Origin: Micromonospora sp. WMMD1082
GTDB taxonomy: Bacteria; Actinomycetota; Actinomycetes; Mycobacteriales; Micromonosporaceae
Reading direction: 5' to 3'
NCBI RefSeq assembly: GCF_029626175.1
Contig: NZ_JARUBM010000002.1
Coordinates: forward strand, 3,737,001-3,801,000
DNA length: 64,000 nucleotides
Shown here: piece by piece, positions 8,615-17,284 of the stretch
Layout: the number at the start of each line of letters is the position of its first letter
Numbering within the stretch: position 1 is the first letter of the stretch
Made by a program: the position numbers and the translations under genes
The notes under the pieces: generated by a model
What the model was told of the DNA's origin: nothing
Databases searched by the model: none
The model's input: the letters and a program-made list of their open reading frames with translations, nothing else

Positions 8615-9598
8615 TCAGCCCGCGCCGCTTCCGGTCAGACCGGCAACGGCTGCCACCGCGTCGGCGAGGCTGAGGCAGGGACCCACTATCCCGGCGGGCG
8701 GGTTGGCTTGCGGTGGCCAACCCTGCCCGGCGGTCACAAGGGTGGGCCGCCAGCCCGGCATGCCGGTGAGCGTGCTGAGTATCTCGGGTGCGCGCGGATG
8801 CCGGGCGTGACTCCACACCACGACGGCGGCAGGTCGGCTGCGGCCGACCGCGTCGGTGAGCGTCGCGGGGCGTAGCCCGGCTCCCAGGTAGATCGAGGCG
8901 ATCTTGCCCTCGGCGAGCGCAGCGGCGAGGGCGTCCAGGGCGACGGTGTCGCGGCGGTCGTCGACGGCGACGAGCAGGACCCGCACCGGCGACCCGGCGG
9001 GAGGCCGGGGTACGGCGGCGAAGACCTCGCTCAGACAGCGGGCAAGCACGCGGCGGGTGAGCGCTCTGCGTGGCTCGCCGTATCGGGCTCGGCTGATGTG
9101 TGTGAAGGCGGGGCCGGCCAGGGTGTGCCAGGTGTGCACCACTCCGTGTGTGGTGACCGCGGCTGTCAACGTCTCGCGCAGGGTGAGCACGTCCAGGCGG
9201 CGAGCGGCGCGGGCGACACCGCGGGCGGCGGCCTGGGTGCGGGGGTCGCCGGCAGGGTGGTCGGCCGGTGGCAGTGTCGTCTGCCGGCGGGCCCGGTGGG
9301 CGGCTTCGGCGGCGGACAGGCCACGCGCGGTCAGCTGGGCCATCACCGTGAGCATGGCTACGTCGTGTGGGGTGTAGCGGCGGTGCTGGCCGGCTCGGTG
9401 GCCGGTAGGTCCGAGCCCGTACCGCTGGTGCCAGGAGCGTAGGGTGGTGGGTGCCACACCGAGCCGACGGGCCAGTGCCCCGGCGGGTAGTCCCGATTCG
9501 ATCCGGACGTCAGGATCGTGGGGCGCCGGGGTGTCCTGCCGGCCGGTTGCCGGCGTGGGCTGACGAGGCTGGTCGTCGTTCACCTGCGCCCCCGCCAC
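8615..9598 (-). CDS. MerR-family regulator with degenerate B12-binding-like C-terminal domain
   Basis: The protein has 327 aa. A MerR helix-turn-helix lies at about 39-90 (LARRLGVAPTTLRSWHQRYG ... RRYTPHDVAML). A helical linker and a Rossmann-like segment follow (VLLVAVDDRRDTVALDALAAAL ... IYLGAGLRP ... VVVWSHAR). This is the CarH/LitR layout, but the cobalt-coordinating His of the DxHxxG motif is replaced (DDRRDT) and the W-x9-EH motif is not evident. It probably does not bind adenosylcobalamin in the usual way. It may be the last gene of the riboswitch-3 unit, 75 nt after the small gene. GTG 9598 is taken as start; GTG 9583 is possible. Confidence 0.75.
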   Translation of the reverse strand: MAGAQVNDDQPRQPTPATGRQDTPAPHDPDVRIESGLPAGALARRLGVAPTTLRSWHQRYGLGPTGHRAGQHRRYTPHDVAMLTVMAQLTARGLSAAEAAHRARRQTTLPPADHPAGDPRTQAAARGVARAARRLDVLTLRETLTAAVTTHGVVHTWHTLAGPAFTHISRARYGEPRRALTRRVLARCLSEVFAAVPRPPAGSPVRVLLVAVDDRRDTVALDALAAALAEGKIASIYLGAGLRPATLTDAVGRSRPAAVVVWSHARHPRAPEILSTLTGMPGWRPTLVTAGQGWPPQANPPAGIVGPCLSLADAVAAVAGLTGSGAG

Positions 9599-9673
9599 AT
9601 GGTCACTGACCAGGTCCCGTAGCTGACGGGAGTGGCAGTCTCGGTGGTCGGACAGGTATGGATGTGGACGGAC

Positions 9674-9976
9674 TCATCGTTTCGGTTCGGGGGTGGGCGC
9701 CGGTTGTGGGAATCGCTGCGAGCGCAGCAGGTCGCCGATCTGACTGTCGATATCGCGGTGGGTCTCGCAGCAGGCCGGTGTGTCGACAAGGATCTGCTGG
9801 ATGTCGGCGAGCAGGCTGGTCAGGGCCCGGACCTGGCCGGTCAGGCCACGGAATCGGGCTTCGCGTGCCCCGAGTTGCCGTCGCGCGGTGGCGAGACGTT
9901 CATAGTCGGCCACCGGCAGCACGATGAGGTCTTCGCCATCGATCGTCGCGCGCCGGGGTCGGAGGGGCTTGCTCAT
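9674..9976 (-). CDS. Small hypothetical protein coupled to thiI
   Basis: The protein has 100 aa and its ATG overlaps the thiI stop (ATGA), so it is real and translationally coupled. The N terminus (ATIDGEDLIVLPVADYERLATARRQ) resembles Phd-type antitoxin starts, then a coiled-coil-like helix and the CCETHRDID segment with two adjacent cysteines follow. No toxin-like partner is next to it. Function is unknown; a ThiI-associated role is only suggested by the overlap. Confidence 0.65.
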   Translation of the reverse strand: MSKPLRPRRATIDGEDLIVLPVADYERLATARRQLGAREARFRGLTGQVRALTSLLADIQQILVDTPACCETHRDIDSQIGDLLRSQRFPQPAPTPEPKR

Positions 9977-11289
9977 CGGGTGCTCCGCTCGTCGGGCGGA
10001 ACAGGGGTGCCGGGCGTCTGCGTGGCCCGGATCCCCGGAGGATGGGCGGCGGGCCCGTACGGCTGTGGGCGTACGCAGTGGTCGTCGGCGATCAGCTTCT
10101 CGACCACGGACTGCATGTCGAGGCGGGATTCGGCCCGGCGCAGGTCGTCCGGGTGTGATGAGGTGGCGGGCCAGATCGGGGCCAGAAGTTGGCAGCAGTC
10201 TTCGTCGGGTAGGCAGGAGATGTCCGCAGTGCCGATGGTGCGGGCCTGTTGGATGATCTCTTCCTTGTCCCAGCCGATGAGCGGCCGTAGCACGGGCCTG
10301 CGAATCGCCTCGTCGACGGTGGCGAGGTTCGTCACCGTCTGGCTGGCCACCTGGCCGAGGCTGTCGCCGGTGACGAGAGCCTGTGCCGGCGTGTTGCTGG
10401 CCAGGGCGTCGGCGACCCGCAGCATGAGTCGCCGGTAGGCGATGGTGCGGAAGCGGCCAGTACCGGCGAGGGCGAGCATCTTCTGCGCGGAGCCGATGGG
10501 AATGATGTGCAGTCGGCCCGGCGGCTGGTAGCGGTTGAGTTCCCGAGCCAACGCGTAGGCCTTGTAGGCGGAGGACGGGCCGGTGTAGGGCGCGCCGGTG
10601 AAGTGCACGAAGTCGCAGCGCAGGCCACGGCGCATGGCGCGGTGGGCAGCGACGGGTGAGTCGTAGCCGCCGGAGAGCAGCACGAGTGCGCGTCCGCTGG
10701 TGCCGACGGGCAGACCGCCCTGCCCGCGCTGGCGTCGGATCGACAGGAAGCAGCGCCGTTCGGCTACCTCTACCGTGAGTTGCACATCTGGTGTGGTGAG
10801 GTCGACGGTGGCGCCGGTGGTGCGGCAGAGGTGGTGCCCGAGCGTCCCCGCGATCTCGCTGGAGGTCATCGGGAACGTCTTGTCCCGCCGGTGTGCGCGA
10901 ACTGCGATGGTAAGTGCTGGGGCGGTGACCCGAAGCGGTCGCAGGAGCGCGACGGCGGCGTTGGCGACGTCGTCCCATTCCGCGGGTACTTCGATAGCGG
11001 GGTGGATGTTTCTGATGCCCATGACGCGTCGCACCCGGTCGAGTAGCTGTGGCTGGTTGACGGCTCCTCGCACCACGGTGACGCCGGGTCTGGTGCGTAT
11101 CCGCACCGGAGCGGGGATGTCGCGTAGCGCGTCGCGCAGGTTCGCATCGAGGCGATCTTCGAATCGCTTCCGGTTGCGGCCTTTGAGGAACATCTCCCCG
11201 TGCTTGAGCAGCAGACAGTGCTGTCCGCTAGCGCTGGTCGCCGGGCCGTTGCCGGGCGGGGTGTGTTCTCGGATCGATGACGCATGCAC
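9973..11289 (-). CDS. thiI: ThiI-like tRNA sulfurtransferase under a cobalamin riboswitch
   Basis: The protein has 438 aa. Order: ThiI N-terminal/THUMP region (about 20-190, LLLKHGEMFLKGRNRKRFE), PP-loop SGGYDSPVA (206-214) that binds ATP, then TGDSLGQVASQT and a CLPDEDCC segment matching the conserved ThiI EDCC. No rhodanese domain is present, as in many bacteria. ThiI makes 4-thiouridine in tRNA and in some species serves thiamine thiazole synthesis. GTG 11289 is chosen because AGAAGGAG lies just upstream and the extra N terminus overlaps the riboswitch. Control by a cobalamin riboswitch is unexpected for this family. Confidence 0.85.
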   Translation of the reverse strand: MHASSIREHTPPGNGPATSASGQHCLLLKHGEMFLKGRNRKRFEDRLDANLRDALRDIPAPVRIRTRPGVTVVRGAVNQPQLLDRVRRVMGIRNIHPAIEVPAEWDDVANAAVALLRPLRVTAPALTIAVRAHRRDKTFPMTSSEIAGTLGHHLCRTTGATVDLTTPDVQLTVEVAERRCFLSIRRQRGQGGLPVGTSGRALVLLSGGYDSPVAAHRAMRRGLRCDFVHFTGAPYTGPSSAYKAYALARELNRYQPPGRLHIIPIGSAQKMLALAGTGRFRTIAYRRLMLRVADALASNTPAQALVTGDSLGQVASQTVTNLATVDEAIRRPVLRPLIGWDKEEIIQQARTIGTADISCLPDEDCCQLLAPIWPATSSHPDDLRRAESRLDMQSVVEKLIADDHCVRPQPYGPAAHPPGIRATQTPGTPVPPDERSTR

Positions 11290-11424
11290 CGTGGTCTCCT
11301 TCTGCGAGCCGCAGGGACTCGGCAGGGGAGGGGGCGCGATCGAGCGCAGCACGGATAGCGTGCTGACGCTGATGGTCGACCCGCCCTCGAAGGTCACCGA
11401 GTCCGCCACATGCCTCGTGCATGT

Positions 11425-11600
11425 GGGCAGCGGGCAGGTCTTCGGACTCGTGGGCGTGACCGGGGGACCCGGTGTTCCTATTGGCCGTCACTTCCCAGAC
11501 CCGGATCGGGCCCAGTGTCTTCGACGGCGGTCGTTCCCACTCACCGCTGCGGGGCAGTCCCGGACTCACACCGGGTTCCCTCTTGCGCCGCCATGACTGG
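11425..11600 (-). promoter_or_regulatory. Cobalamin riboswitch 3
   Basis: Read on the minus strand, GGGAACCCGGTGTGAGTCC is followed by GGGACTGCCCCGCAGCGGTG (about 11533-11580), the most canonical B12 box of the window. GAGTCCGAAGACCTGCC follows at about 11433-11449. It sits between the GNAT gene and the ThiI-like gene, on the same strand as thiI, with about 140 nt of leader to the start at 11289. The conserved order leaves little doubt about the aptamer. Confidence 0.93.
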
Positions 11601-11679
11601 ATGCCACCGCGGACCGGCTGCGAGGCAAGGATATCGTGTCGGACCGGGCGGACCGACCGCCACTGGAACGGTATCGCCG

Positions 11680-12345
11680 TCACGGGCCGGTTCGACGGGC
11701 CCGGTCTGCGATGTCGCCGTTCGGCTGAGGATGCGGAGTGTCGAGCAGACCGCTGGAGCGCAACGTGCGGTGCACGATCGGATCGTCTGCCGGCAGACCG
11801 TATCGGTGCCGGTACACGGTGAGCACGACGTCACGAAGGTGCGCAGTGTGCAGCGGCGCAGTTGCCGCCGCGCGGGTGTCGGCAGCGAGCAGCCGCAGCG
11901 GATGCGCTGCCGTCTGATGCGGTGGCGCGTAGTCCCGAATCGGCAGCACCTGGACGCCCAGTCGGCGGTAGAAGGCGACGCGCCGGTGCCGCAGGGTCTG
12001 GTCGGTGTGGTCGATTCCGGGCTCGTCGGGATCCTCGACGTCCAGCAGCACCCAGCTGCGGCCATGCGCAGCCCACCTGCGGCACAGCCGTCGCCACAGC
12101 TGTGTGCCGAGCCCACGGCCGCGGGCCGCGACGGTGAAGTAGCGCAGGAACACCCACGGAGTGTGCGCGAGGTCGCGGGAAACGGCGAACCCGGCCAGTG
12201 TGCCGTTGATGACCGCCACGGTCACGTCGTCGCGGAGCAAGTCGGGAAACGGTGCCCGCAACCTGTCCGGGAAGCTGCTGGTGTAGAGGGCCTCGACGTC
12301 TGCGAGGGTGACGCCGTCGAGGCTGTCGGCCGGGATCAGGTCCAT
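11680..12345 (-). CDS. GNAT-family N-acetyltransferase
   Basis: The protein has 221 aa. The central FLRYFTVAARGRGLGTQLWRR stretch contains the acetyl-CoA-binding R/Q-x-x-G-x-G/A motif (ARGRGLG) after a beta strand. VLLDVEDPDE and RVAFYRRLGVQVL are the usual C-terminal GNAT elements. The substrate is unknown. Its start overlaps the amidohydrolase stop by 10 nt, making it the last gene of the acyl-CoA operon. Confidence 0.8.
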   Translation of the reverse strand: MDLIPADSLDGVTLADVEALYTSSFPDRLRAPFPDLLRDDVTVAVINGTLAGFAVSRDLAHTPWVFLRYFTVAARGRGLGTQLWRRLCRRWAAHGRSWVLLDVEDPDEPGIDHTDQTLRHRRVAFYRRLGVQVLPIRDYAPPHQTAAHPLRLLAADTRAAATAPLHTAHLRDVVLTVYRHRYGLPADDPIVHRTLRSSGLLDTPHPQPNGDIADRARRTGP

Positions 12346-13934
12346 CGGAACGTGCCGCCGATCATCGTACGGAGCACCGGGATGTCCGCGATGCGATCGG
12401 GCGAGACCGCCGTAGGGTCGTCGCCGAGTACGGTCAGGTCGGCAAGCTTGCCGACGGTGAGGGAACCGGTGCGGTGTTCCTGGCGGGATGCGTACGCGGA
12501 ACCGAGGGTGTAGGCGCGCAGCGCCTGCCGTACCGTGATCTCTTCCTCGGCTGCGAACGGTACTCCTGACGCGGTACGGCGGGTGACCATCGACTGGATG
12601 CCGCGCAGTGGTGCGCCCGTGACCACCGGTCGGTCGGAGCTGCCAGGCAGGACCATCCCGGCGTCGAGCAGAGACCGCAGCCGGTAGGCCCAGGGCACCC
12701 GATCGGCTCCGAGTGCCTGCCGCATCCCGTCACCGATCTCGGTCACGAAGCGCGCCTGGGGTACGGGCACCACCCCCAAGGCGGCGGCACGGCGTAGCTG
12801 GTCCGGCCGTGCCACGCCGAAGTGCTCGATGCGGTGACGTACGTCCGGGCGGTGCTGCTGTCGTTGAGCTTCGGCGTAGGCCTCCAGTGCGAGGTCGATC
12901 GCCGCGTCGCCGATGGCGTGGGCGGCGATCCGCCAGCCGCTGCGATGTGCGGCCAGGATGGTCGCGCGTAACCGGGCCTCGTCCTGTTGGAGGTACCCGG
13001 TCTGGCCGGGCAGGTCGGTGTATGCCTGGGTCAGGGCCGCGGTGCGGCCGATCAGGGAGCCGTCGAGGAAGATCTTCATCGGACCCAGGCGCAGATTGTC
13101 GTCGCCGAAGCCGGTACGGATGCCGAGGTCCAGACCGAGGCTGATGTCGTCGTCCGGGTGACCGGCGAGCGGATGCAGCGCGTCGGCCGCGACCATCAGT
13201 TCGGTCCGTACGTGCAGCCGGCCCTGCTCCCGGGCGTTCTGGTAGGCGGCCAGCTCGATGGGACTCTTACCGATCCAGCCGCCGCCGATGCCGGCCTCGA
13301 CCACGCTGGTGATGCCCTCCCGCAGAAACTGTTGGCTGGCCCGGTCGATGGCGGTGGTCACCGCATCGATGGGGTAGGGCAGGACCAGTTCGTGGGCCAG
13401 GTTCTGCGCCTGCTCCTGCAGCAGGCCGGTGGGTCTGCCCGCGCGGTCGGTGACCACGCTCCCGCCGGTTACCACGCGCGCCCGTTGGTGCAGGCCGAGG
13501 CGGTGCAGCACCGGGGAGTTGACCACGCACATGTGCCCGGACACGTGTTTGAGCAGCACGTGGTGCTCGCCCGCGACGGCGTCCAGGTCGTCGCGGTGCG
13601 GATGCCGGCCGAGCTTGTTCTCGTCGTAGCCGCTGCCGATCAGCCAGGTACCGGCGGGTGCGTGCGCCGCGCGTTCGGCGACGGCGGCGAGCAGGGCCTG
13701 GAGGGTGGGCACCCGCAGGTCGATCTCGTCGAGGGTGAGCCCGTACCAGGCCATGTGGTTGTGCGCGTCGTGGAATCCGGGGACCACGGTGGCCCCGGCC
13801 AGGTCGATCACCTGTCGGGCGGGAACCACGTCGAGAGCGACGATCCGGTCATCCCTGATCGCCACCGCGGTGGCGTCCGGACCGTCGACGGTGATGACGC
13901 GGGCGTTGGTGAGCAGGAGGTCCGCCACGCTCAT
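12336..13934 (-). CDS. Amidohydrolase (YtcJ/imidazolonepropionase-like, metal-dependent)
   Basis: The protein has 532 aa. It starts with the typical beta-sandwich strand LLLTNARVITVDG. The first metal site is GFHDAHNHM (HxH), later ones HAIGDAAID and HRIEHFGV, and it ends with KLADLTVLGDD, the C-terminal strand of the family. The amidohydrolase superfamily hydrolyses amide or related bonds with one or two metals. The substrate cannot be read from sequence. It overlaps both the thioesterase gene (4 nt) and the GNAT gene (10 nt), so all three are co-translated. Confidence 0.85.
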   Translation of the reverse strand: MSVADLLLTNARVITVDGPDATAVAIRDDRIVALDVVPARQVIDLAGATVVPGFHDAHNHMAWYGLTLDEIDLRVPTLQALLAAVAERAAHAPAGTWLIGSGYDENKLGRHPHRDDLDAVAGEHHVLLKHVSGHMCVVNSPVLHRLGLHQRARVVTGGSVVTDRAGRPTGLLQEQAQNLAHELVLPYPIDAVTTAIDRASQQFLREGITSVVEAGIGGGWIGKSPIELAAYQNAREQGRLHVRTELMVAADALHPLAGHPDDDISLGLDLGIRTGFGDDNLRLGPMKIFLDGSLIGRTAALTQAYTDLPGQTGYLQQDEARLRATILAAHRSGWRIAAHAIGDAAIDLALEAYAEAQRQQHRPDVRHRIEHFGVARPDQLRRAAALGVVPVPQARFVTEIGDGMRQALGADRVPWAYRLRSLLDAGMVLPGSSDRPVVTGAPLRGIQSMVTRRTASGVPFAAEEEITVRQALRAYTLGSAYASRQEHRTGSLTVGKLADLTVLGDDPTAVSPDRIADIPVLRTMIGGTFRWT

Positions 13935-14335
13935 CGCGGGGTCCCCAGAAAGGCGCTGCGGAATCGGTCACTCCACGGTGCTGGCCGTCTCGTGTCGGGA
14001 TCCACCTTCACGATCACCCGGTGGCCGTGGGCGTAGACCGGGTCGGTGCCGCAGCGGAAGGCGTAGGCGGCGCTGGTGGTGCCGAGCCGGGTGCCGGTCA
14101 GGGCGACCGTCATGGTGCCGGGCACGGTCACCGGGGCGAGGAACTCCAGGTGCAGCTCCCGCACGACGTAGCAGAGGTCGGCGGCTCGTTCTGCCGGTCG
14201 ATCGGCGGTAAAGCCCAGCTGTTCGAACAGAGCCGACTGCGCGCGCTCGACGTGGATTGGGAAACGGGCGTTGTGCAGATGCCCGTTCGGATCGAACTCG
14301 TCGAAGAAGACGTCACTGTCGAAGGTGAAGGTCAT
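13931..14335 (-). CDS. Acyl-CoA thioesterase, hotdog fold (4HBT-like)
   Basis: The protein has 134 aa, the normal size for a single hotdog domain. DEFDPNGHLHNARFPIHVERAQ is the 4HBT active-site pattern with the catalytic Asp in the D-x-x-GH-L-N segment. It probably releases the acid from the acyl-CoA made or modified by the ligase and enoyl-CoA hydratase of the same operon. Start and stop overlap both neighbours by 4 nt. Confidence 0.82.
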   Translation of the reverse strand: MTFTFDSDVFFDEFDPNGHLHNARFPIHVERAQSALFEQLGFTADRPAERAADLCYVVRELHLEFLAPVTVPGTMTVALTGTRLGTTSAAYAFRCGTDPVYAHGHRVIVKVDPDTRRPAPWSDRFRSAFLGTPR

Positions 14336-15762
14336 GGCGCGCTCCGGTCGAGCTGTGCCTTCGCAACCCGCTCAGACGGGGTACGGGGCAGGTCGTCGCA
14401 GAACGTCCAGTAGCGCGGCACCTTGAACGTGGCCAGTCGCTGCCCGCACCACCCGCGCAACTCCTCAACGGTGGCGGTGCCCACCACATAGGCTTTGACC
14501 TCCTCGCCGCGCAGGTCATCGGGCACGCCCACGACGGCGGCAAGCCGGACTTGGGGGTGGTCCATCAGGACCTGCTCCACCTCGGCGGCGGCGATGTTCT
14601 CCCCACCACGACGGATCATGTCCTTGAGCCGGCCGACGTGGTACACCCTGCCGTGCTCGTCGAGGCGGGCCAGGTCGCCGGTGGGGAACCACCCGTTTCG
14701 CCACGGTGGTGGATGCCCGAGGTAGCCGTCGAACATGCCGGGACCGCGCAGCAGCAGCTCCCCGTCGGCGGAGATCATGACCTCCCGGTGGGTCGCCGGC
14801 CGACCCAGACAGCCCGTACCGCGAAGTTCGTCGTGCTCCTGCGGACCGACCCGGATGTCGGCTCCGGTTTCGGTCATGCCGAACGCCTCGTACCACTTCA
14901 CGCCCCACCGCTGCTCCAACTCCGCGTGCCGGTTCGGGGGGATCGCCGAGCACTGCACGACACGGACCCGGTGGTCATGATCACGGGGACCCGTGGGCAT
15001 GGCCAGCAGCAGCGTCGGCATCGCCCCCAGACAGTAGAAGTACGTCGTGCGGTAGCGGCGGACATCTGACCAGAACCGGCTCGGATGGAAGCCGTCGAGT
15101 ATCACCAACTCGGCGCCGGCCAGCAGCGCGGTCACGACGTTCCACTGCGGGTCGACGTAGCTGAACGGCTGCGCCGTGAGCATCACATCCTGGTCGGTGA
15201 GGTGGGGGAACTCCTCGACCAGGCTGGTCGCGAGGGTCAGCCAGTACCGGTGCGACAGCAGGCAGCCCTTGGGCGGGCCCGTCGTACCGGAGGTGTATTG
15301 CACGTTGACCGGGGCGGCGGGATCGATCGGCTGCTGCGCGAAGCCGTCTTCCGGGGTCAGCGCCTCGACGAGCTGGACCGACGGCGGGTCGGGCAGAGCC
15401 TCGAACAGCGGGCGGTGCTGGCCGGTGGTGATGACGGTACTCGCTGCGGAGTCGGCCAGGACGTGCGCGGCATCAGCGCTGCGGTACCGGACGTTCATCG
15501 GAACGATCGCCGCGCCGAGGCGCACCAGCGCCAGCCACACCAGCGGAAACTGCGGTCCGTTGGGCAGCATCACCGCTACCCGGTCGCCGGCGCGGACGCC
15601 GCGGGAGCGTAGTGCCTGGGCATACCCGGCGGTGAGCCTCTCCACGTCGGCGAAGGTGACGGCTGCGGGGGCCAGGTCGAATCGCCAGGCGATCCGGTCG
15701 GGCCACCACCGGGCGGCGCGGCGGATCAGCGCCACCAGGTCACCAGGCGGTTCAGTGGCCAT
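14332..15762 (-). CDS. Acyl-CoA ligase (AMP-binding enzyme)
   Basis: The protein has 476 aa. The phosphate loop YTSGTTGPPKGC (A3), GMTET (A5), WFPTGDLARLDE (A7), GRLKDMIRRGGENI (A8) and a late Lys (SERVAKAQL, A10) are all present, so it should be an active class-I adenylate-forming enzyme. The substrate acid is unknown. ATG 15762 overlaps the enoyl-CoA hydratase end by 11 nt; an in-frame start 15 nt upstream is less likely. It presumably activates the acid processed by the neighbouring hydratase and thioesterase. Confidence 0.88.
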   Translation of the reverse strand: MATEPPGDLVALIRRAARWWPDRIAWRFDLAPAAVTFADVERLTAGYAQALRSRGVRAGDRVAVMLPNGPQFPLVWLALVRLGAAIVPMNVRYRSADAAHVLADSAASTVITTGQHRPLFEALPDPPSVQLVEALTPEDGFAQQPIDPAAPVNVQYTSGTTGPPKGCLLSHRYWLTLATSLVEEFPHLTDQDVMLTAQPFSYVDPQWNVVTALLAGAELVILDGFHPSRFWSDVRRYRTTYFYCLGAMPTLLLAMPTGPRDHDHRVRVVQCSAIPPNRHAELEQRWGVKWYEAFGMTETGADIRVGPQEHDELRGTGCLGRPATHREVMISADGELLLRGPGMFDGYLGHPPPWRNGWFPTGDLARLDEHGRVYHVGRLKDMIRRGGENIAAAEVEQVLMDHPQVRLAAVVGVPDDLRGEEVKAYVVGTATVEELRGWCGQRLATFKVPRYWTFCDDLPRTPSERVAKAQLDRSAP

Positions 15763-16501
15763 CCGCGAACTCCGCACGGGGACCGGCGTGTTCTCCGCTG
15801 CAGGTGGTCAGCAGCGCGTGGTCGGCCTCGACGGTCAGCGCCTGCGCCAACGTCCCGTCGAGGCCGAGGTCAAGGGCGCGTCGGGCCAGTTGCAGCGCCA
15901 TCGGTGGCCGACCCGCCAGGACGGCGGCGAGTTCGCCGGCGAGCCGTTCGTGCCCGCCGGCCGGCGCCAGCCGGCCGATCAACCCGATGGTCAGCGCCTC
16001 GGTGGCGCTGACCCGCTCGCCGAACAGCAGCAGCTCGCGGGCCTTCGCCAGCCCGACGAGCTGCGGCAGCAGTCGGGACACCCCACCGGTCACGCTGAGC
16101 CCGACGCCGATCTCCGGGAATCCGAACTCGGCGTCCTCGCTGGCGACGACCACGTCGCAGGCGAGGGCGAACTCGCAGCCGGCACCGAGCGCGTAGCCAT
16201 GGACGGCGGCGATGACGGCGCCCGGGTACCCCCGGATCCGGCGGGTCACTTCCTGGATGCGGTCGATCCGTGCGCGGACCTGCGACAGGTCTCCGCCGTC
16301 CGGTGGCTCCTTCAGGTCGTGACCGGAGCAGAAGGCGCGGCCTCGCCCGGCGAGCACAACCGTGCGCGCGCCATCCACCTCGGCCCGATGCAGCGTGGCC
16401 AGGATCCCGTCAACCAGCCCGGGCACCACCGCGTTCAGTCGACCGGGTCGGTTCAGCCAGATCCGGGCGATCGGGTCCGCGTACTCGTAATCCACCACCA
16501 C
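15752..16501 (-). CDS. Enoyl-CoA hydratase/isomerase
   Basis: The protein has 249 aa with crotonase-fold marks: GRAFCSGHDLKE (first oxyanion-hole strand), AAVHGYALGAGCEFALACD (second) and EIGVGLSVTGGVSRL, where the usual catalytic Glu positions are only partly kept. The exact reaction (hydratase, isomerase or decarboxylase) is open. It is the first gene of the minus-strand acyl-CoA operon and faces the TetR gene across a palindromic operator. Confidence 0.85.
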   Translation of the reverse strand: MVVDYEYADPIARIWLNRPGRLNAVVPGLVDGILATLHRAEVDGARTVVLAGRGRAFCSGHDLKEPPDGGDLSQVRARIDRIQEVTRRIRGYPGAVIAAVHGYALGAGCEFALACDVVVASEDAEFGFPEIGVGLSVTGGVSRLLPQLVGLAKARELLLFGERVSATEALTIGLIGRLAPAGGHERLAGELAAVLAGRPPMALQLARRALDLGLDGTLAQALTVEADHALLTTCSGEHAGPRAEFADGH

Positions 16502-16518
16502 ACCGCCACTCTAACCAC

Positions 16519-16541
16519 TACCGATCGATCGGTCGATCGGG
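16519..16541. promoter_or_regulatory. Palindromic operator between the acyl-CoA operon and tetR
   Basis: ACCGATCGATCGGT at 16520-16533 is a perfect 14-bp palindrome, directly followed by CGATCGG, giving overlapping half-sites. It lies in the short divergent region between the enoyl-CoA hydratase and the TetR gene. It is the natural candidate for TetR binding and repression of both directions, with an acyl-CoA as likely inducer. Confidence 0.7.
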
Positions 16542-16584
16542 AGTGGGTGCGGTAGGGTCTGCCCACGTCGAGAAGGGGGCGGGC

Positions 16585-17229
16585 ATGGATGCGGGGCGCA
16601 GGGTCCGAGCCGCCGCGCTGGAGTTGTTCGCCGAACGTGGCTTCCACGGCACCGGCATCCGCGACCTCGCACAACGCGCCGGCCTTTCCACCGCGACGCT
16701 TTACCACTACATGGGCACGAAGGAAGAGCTGCTCGCCGAGATTATGCGGACCAGCATGGACCTGCTTCTGCAGGCGGCTACCCGGGTCGGTGTCGATGGC
16801 GGTGCGGTCGAGCGGGTAACCCGGCTGGTCCATGTCCACGTGCTGGCCCACGCGGCCCGGCCGTTGCACACCCGGGTCGTCGACGACGAACTCCGTGCCC
16901 TCTCCGTGCCGCTGCGGGCCGAGATCATCGCGTTGCGGGACCGCTACGAACGGCTGTGGCAGGCGGCGATCGCCGCTGGTGTGGCTGACGGTGTCTTCCA
17001 CCTCCGGGCCCCGGACGTGGCGCGCCGGGCTCTGCTGGAGATGTGCAGCGGTGTCGCCCGGTGGTATCACCCGGAGGGGTCGCTCGCCGTCGAGGAGATG
17101 GCCGCGCGGTACGCCGAGCTGGCGCTCAACCTGCTCGGTGTGTCCGGGCCGGCCCCCGACCTCGATATGGCCATCGCCCGGGACGCGCACCGGCTCGTTG
17201 CCGAGTTGTGGCCGGAGCCCGCCGGATAG
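16585..17229 (+). CDS. TetR-family regulator of the acyl-CoA operon
   Basis: The protein has 214 aa. The N-terminal helix-turn-helix (ALELFAERGFHGTGIRDLAQ, LSTATLYHYMGTKEELL) is typical TetR. The C-terminal half is helical and resembles TetR_C regulators of fatty-acid or acyl-CoA genes. ATG 16585 follows an AGAAGGGGG ribosome site. It is divergent from the acyl-CoA operon and likely represses it and itself through the operator at 16519-16541. Confidence 0.88.
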   Translation: MDAGRRVRAAALELFAERGFHGTGIRDLAQRAGLSTATLYHYMGTKEELLAEIMRTSMDLLLQAATRVGVDGGAVERVTRLVHVHVLAHAARPLHTRVVDDELRALSVPLRAEIIALRDRYERLWQAAIAAGVADGVFHLRAPDVARRALLEMCSGVARWYHPEGSLAVEEMAARYAELALNLLGVSGPAPDLDMAIARDAHRLVAELWPEPAG

Positions 17230-17284
17230 CGCGCCGCCGGGGGAGATTTCGCGGTTTGTGGTGCTGGAGCGGCCGGCTCGTTCG

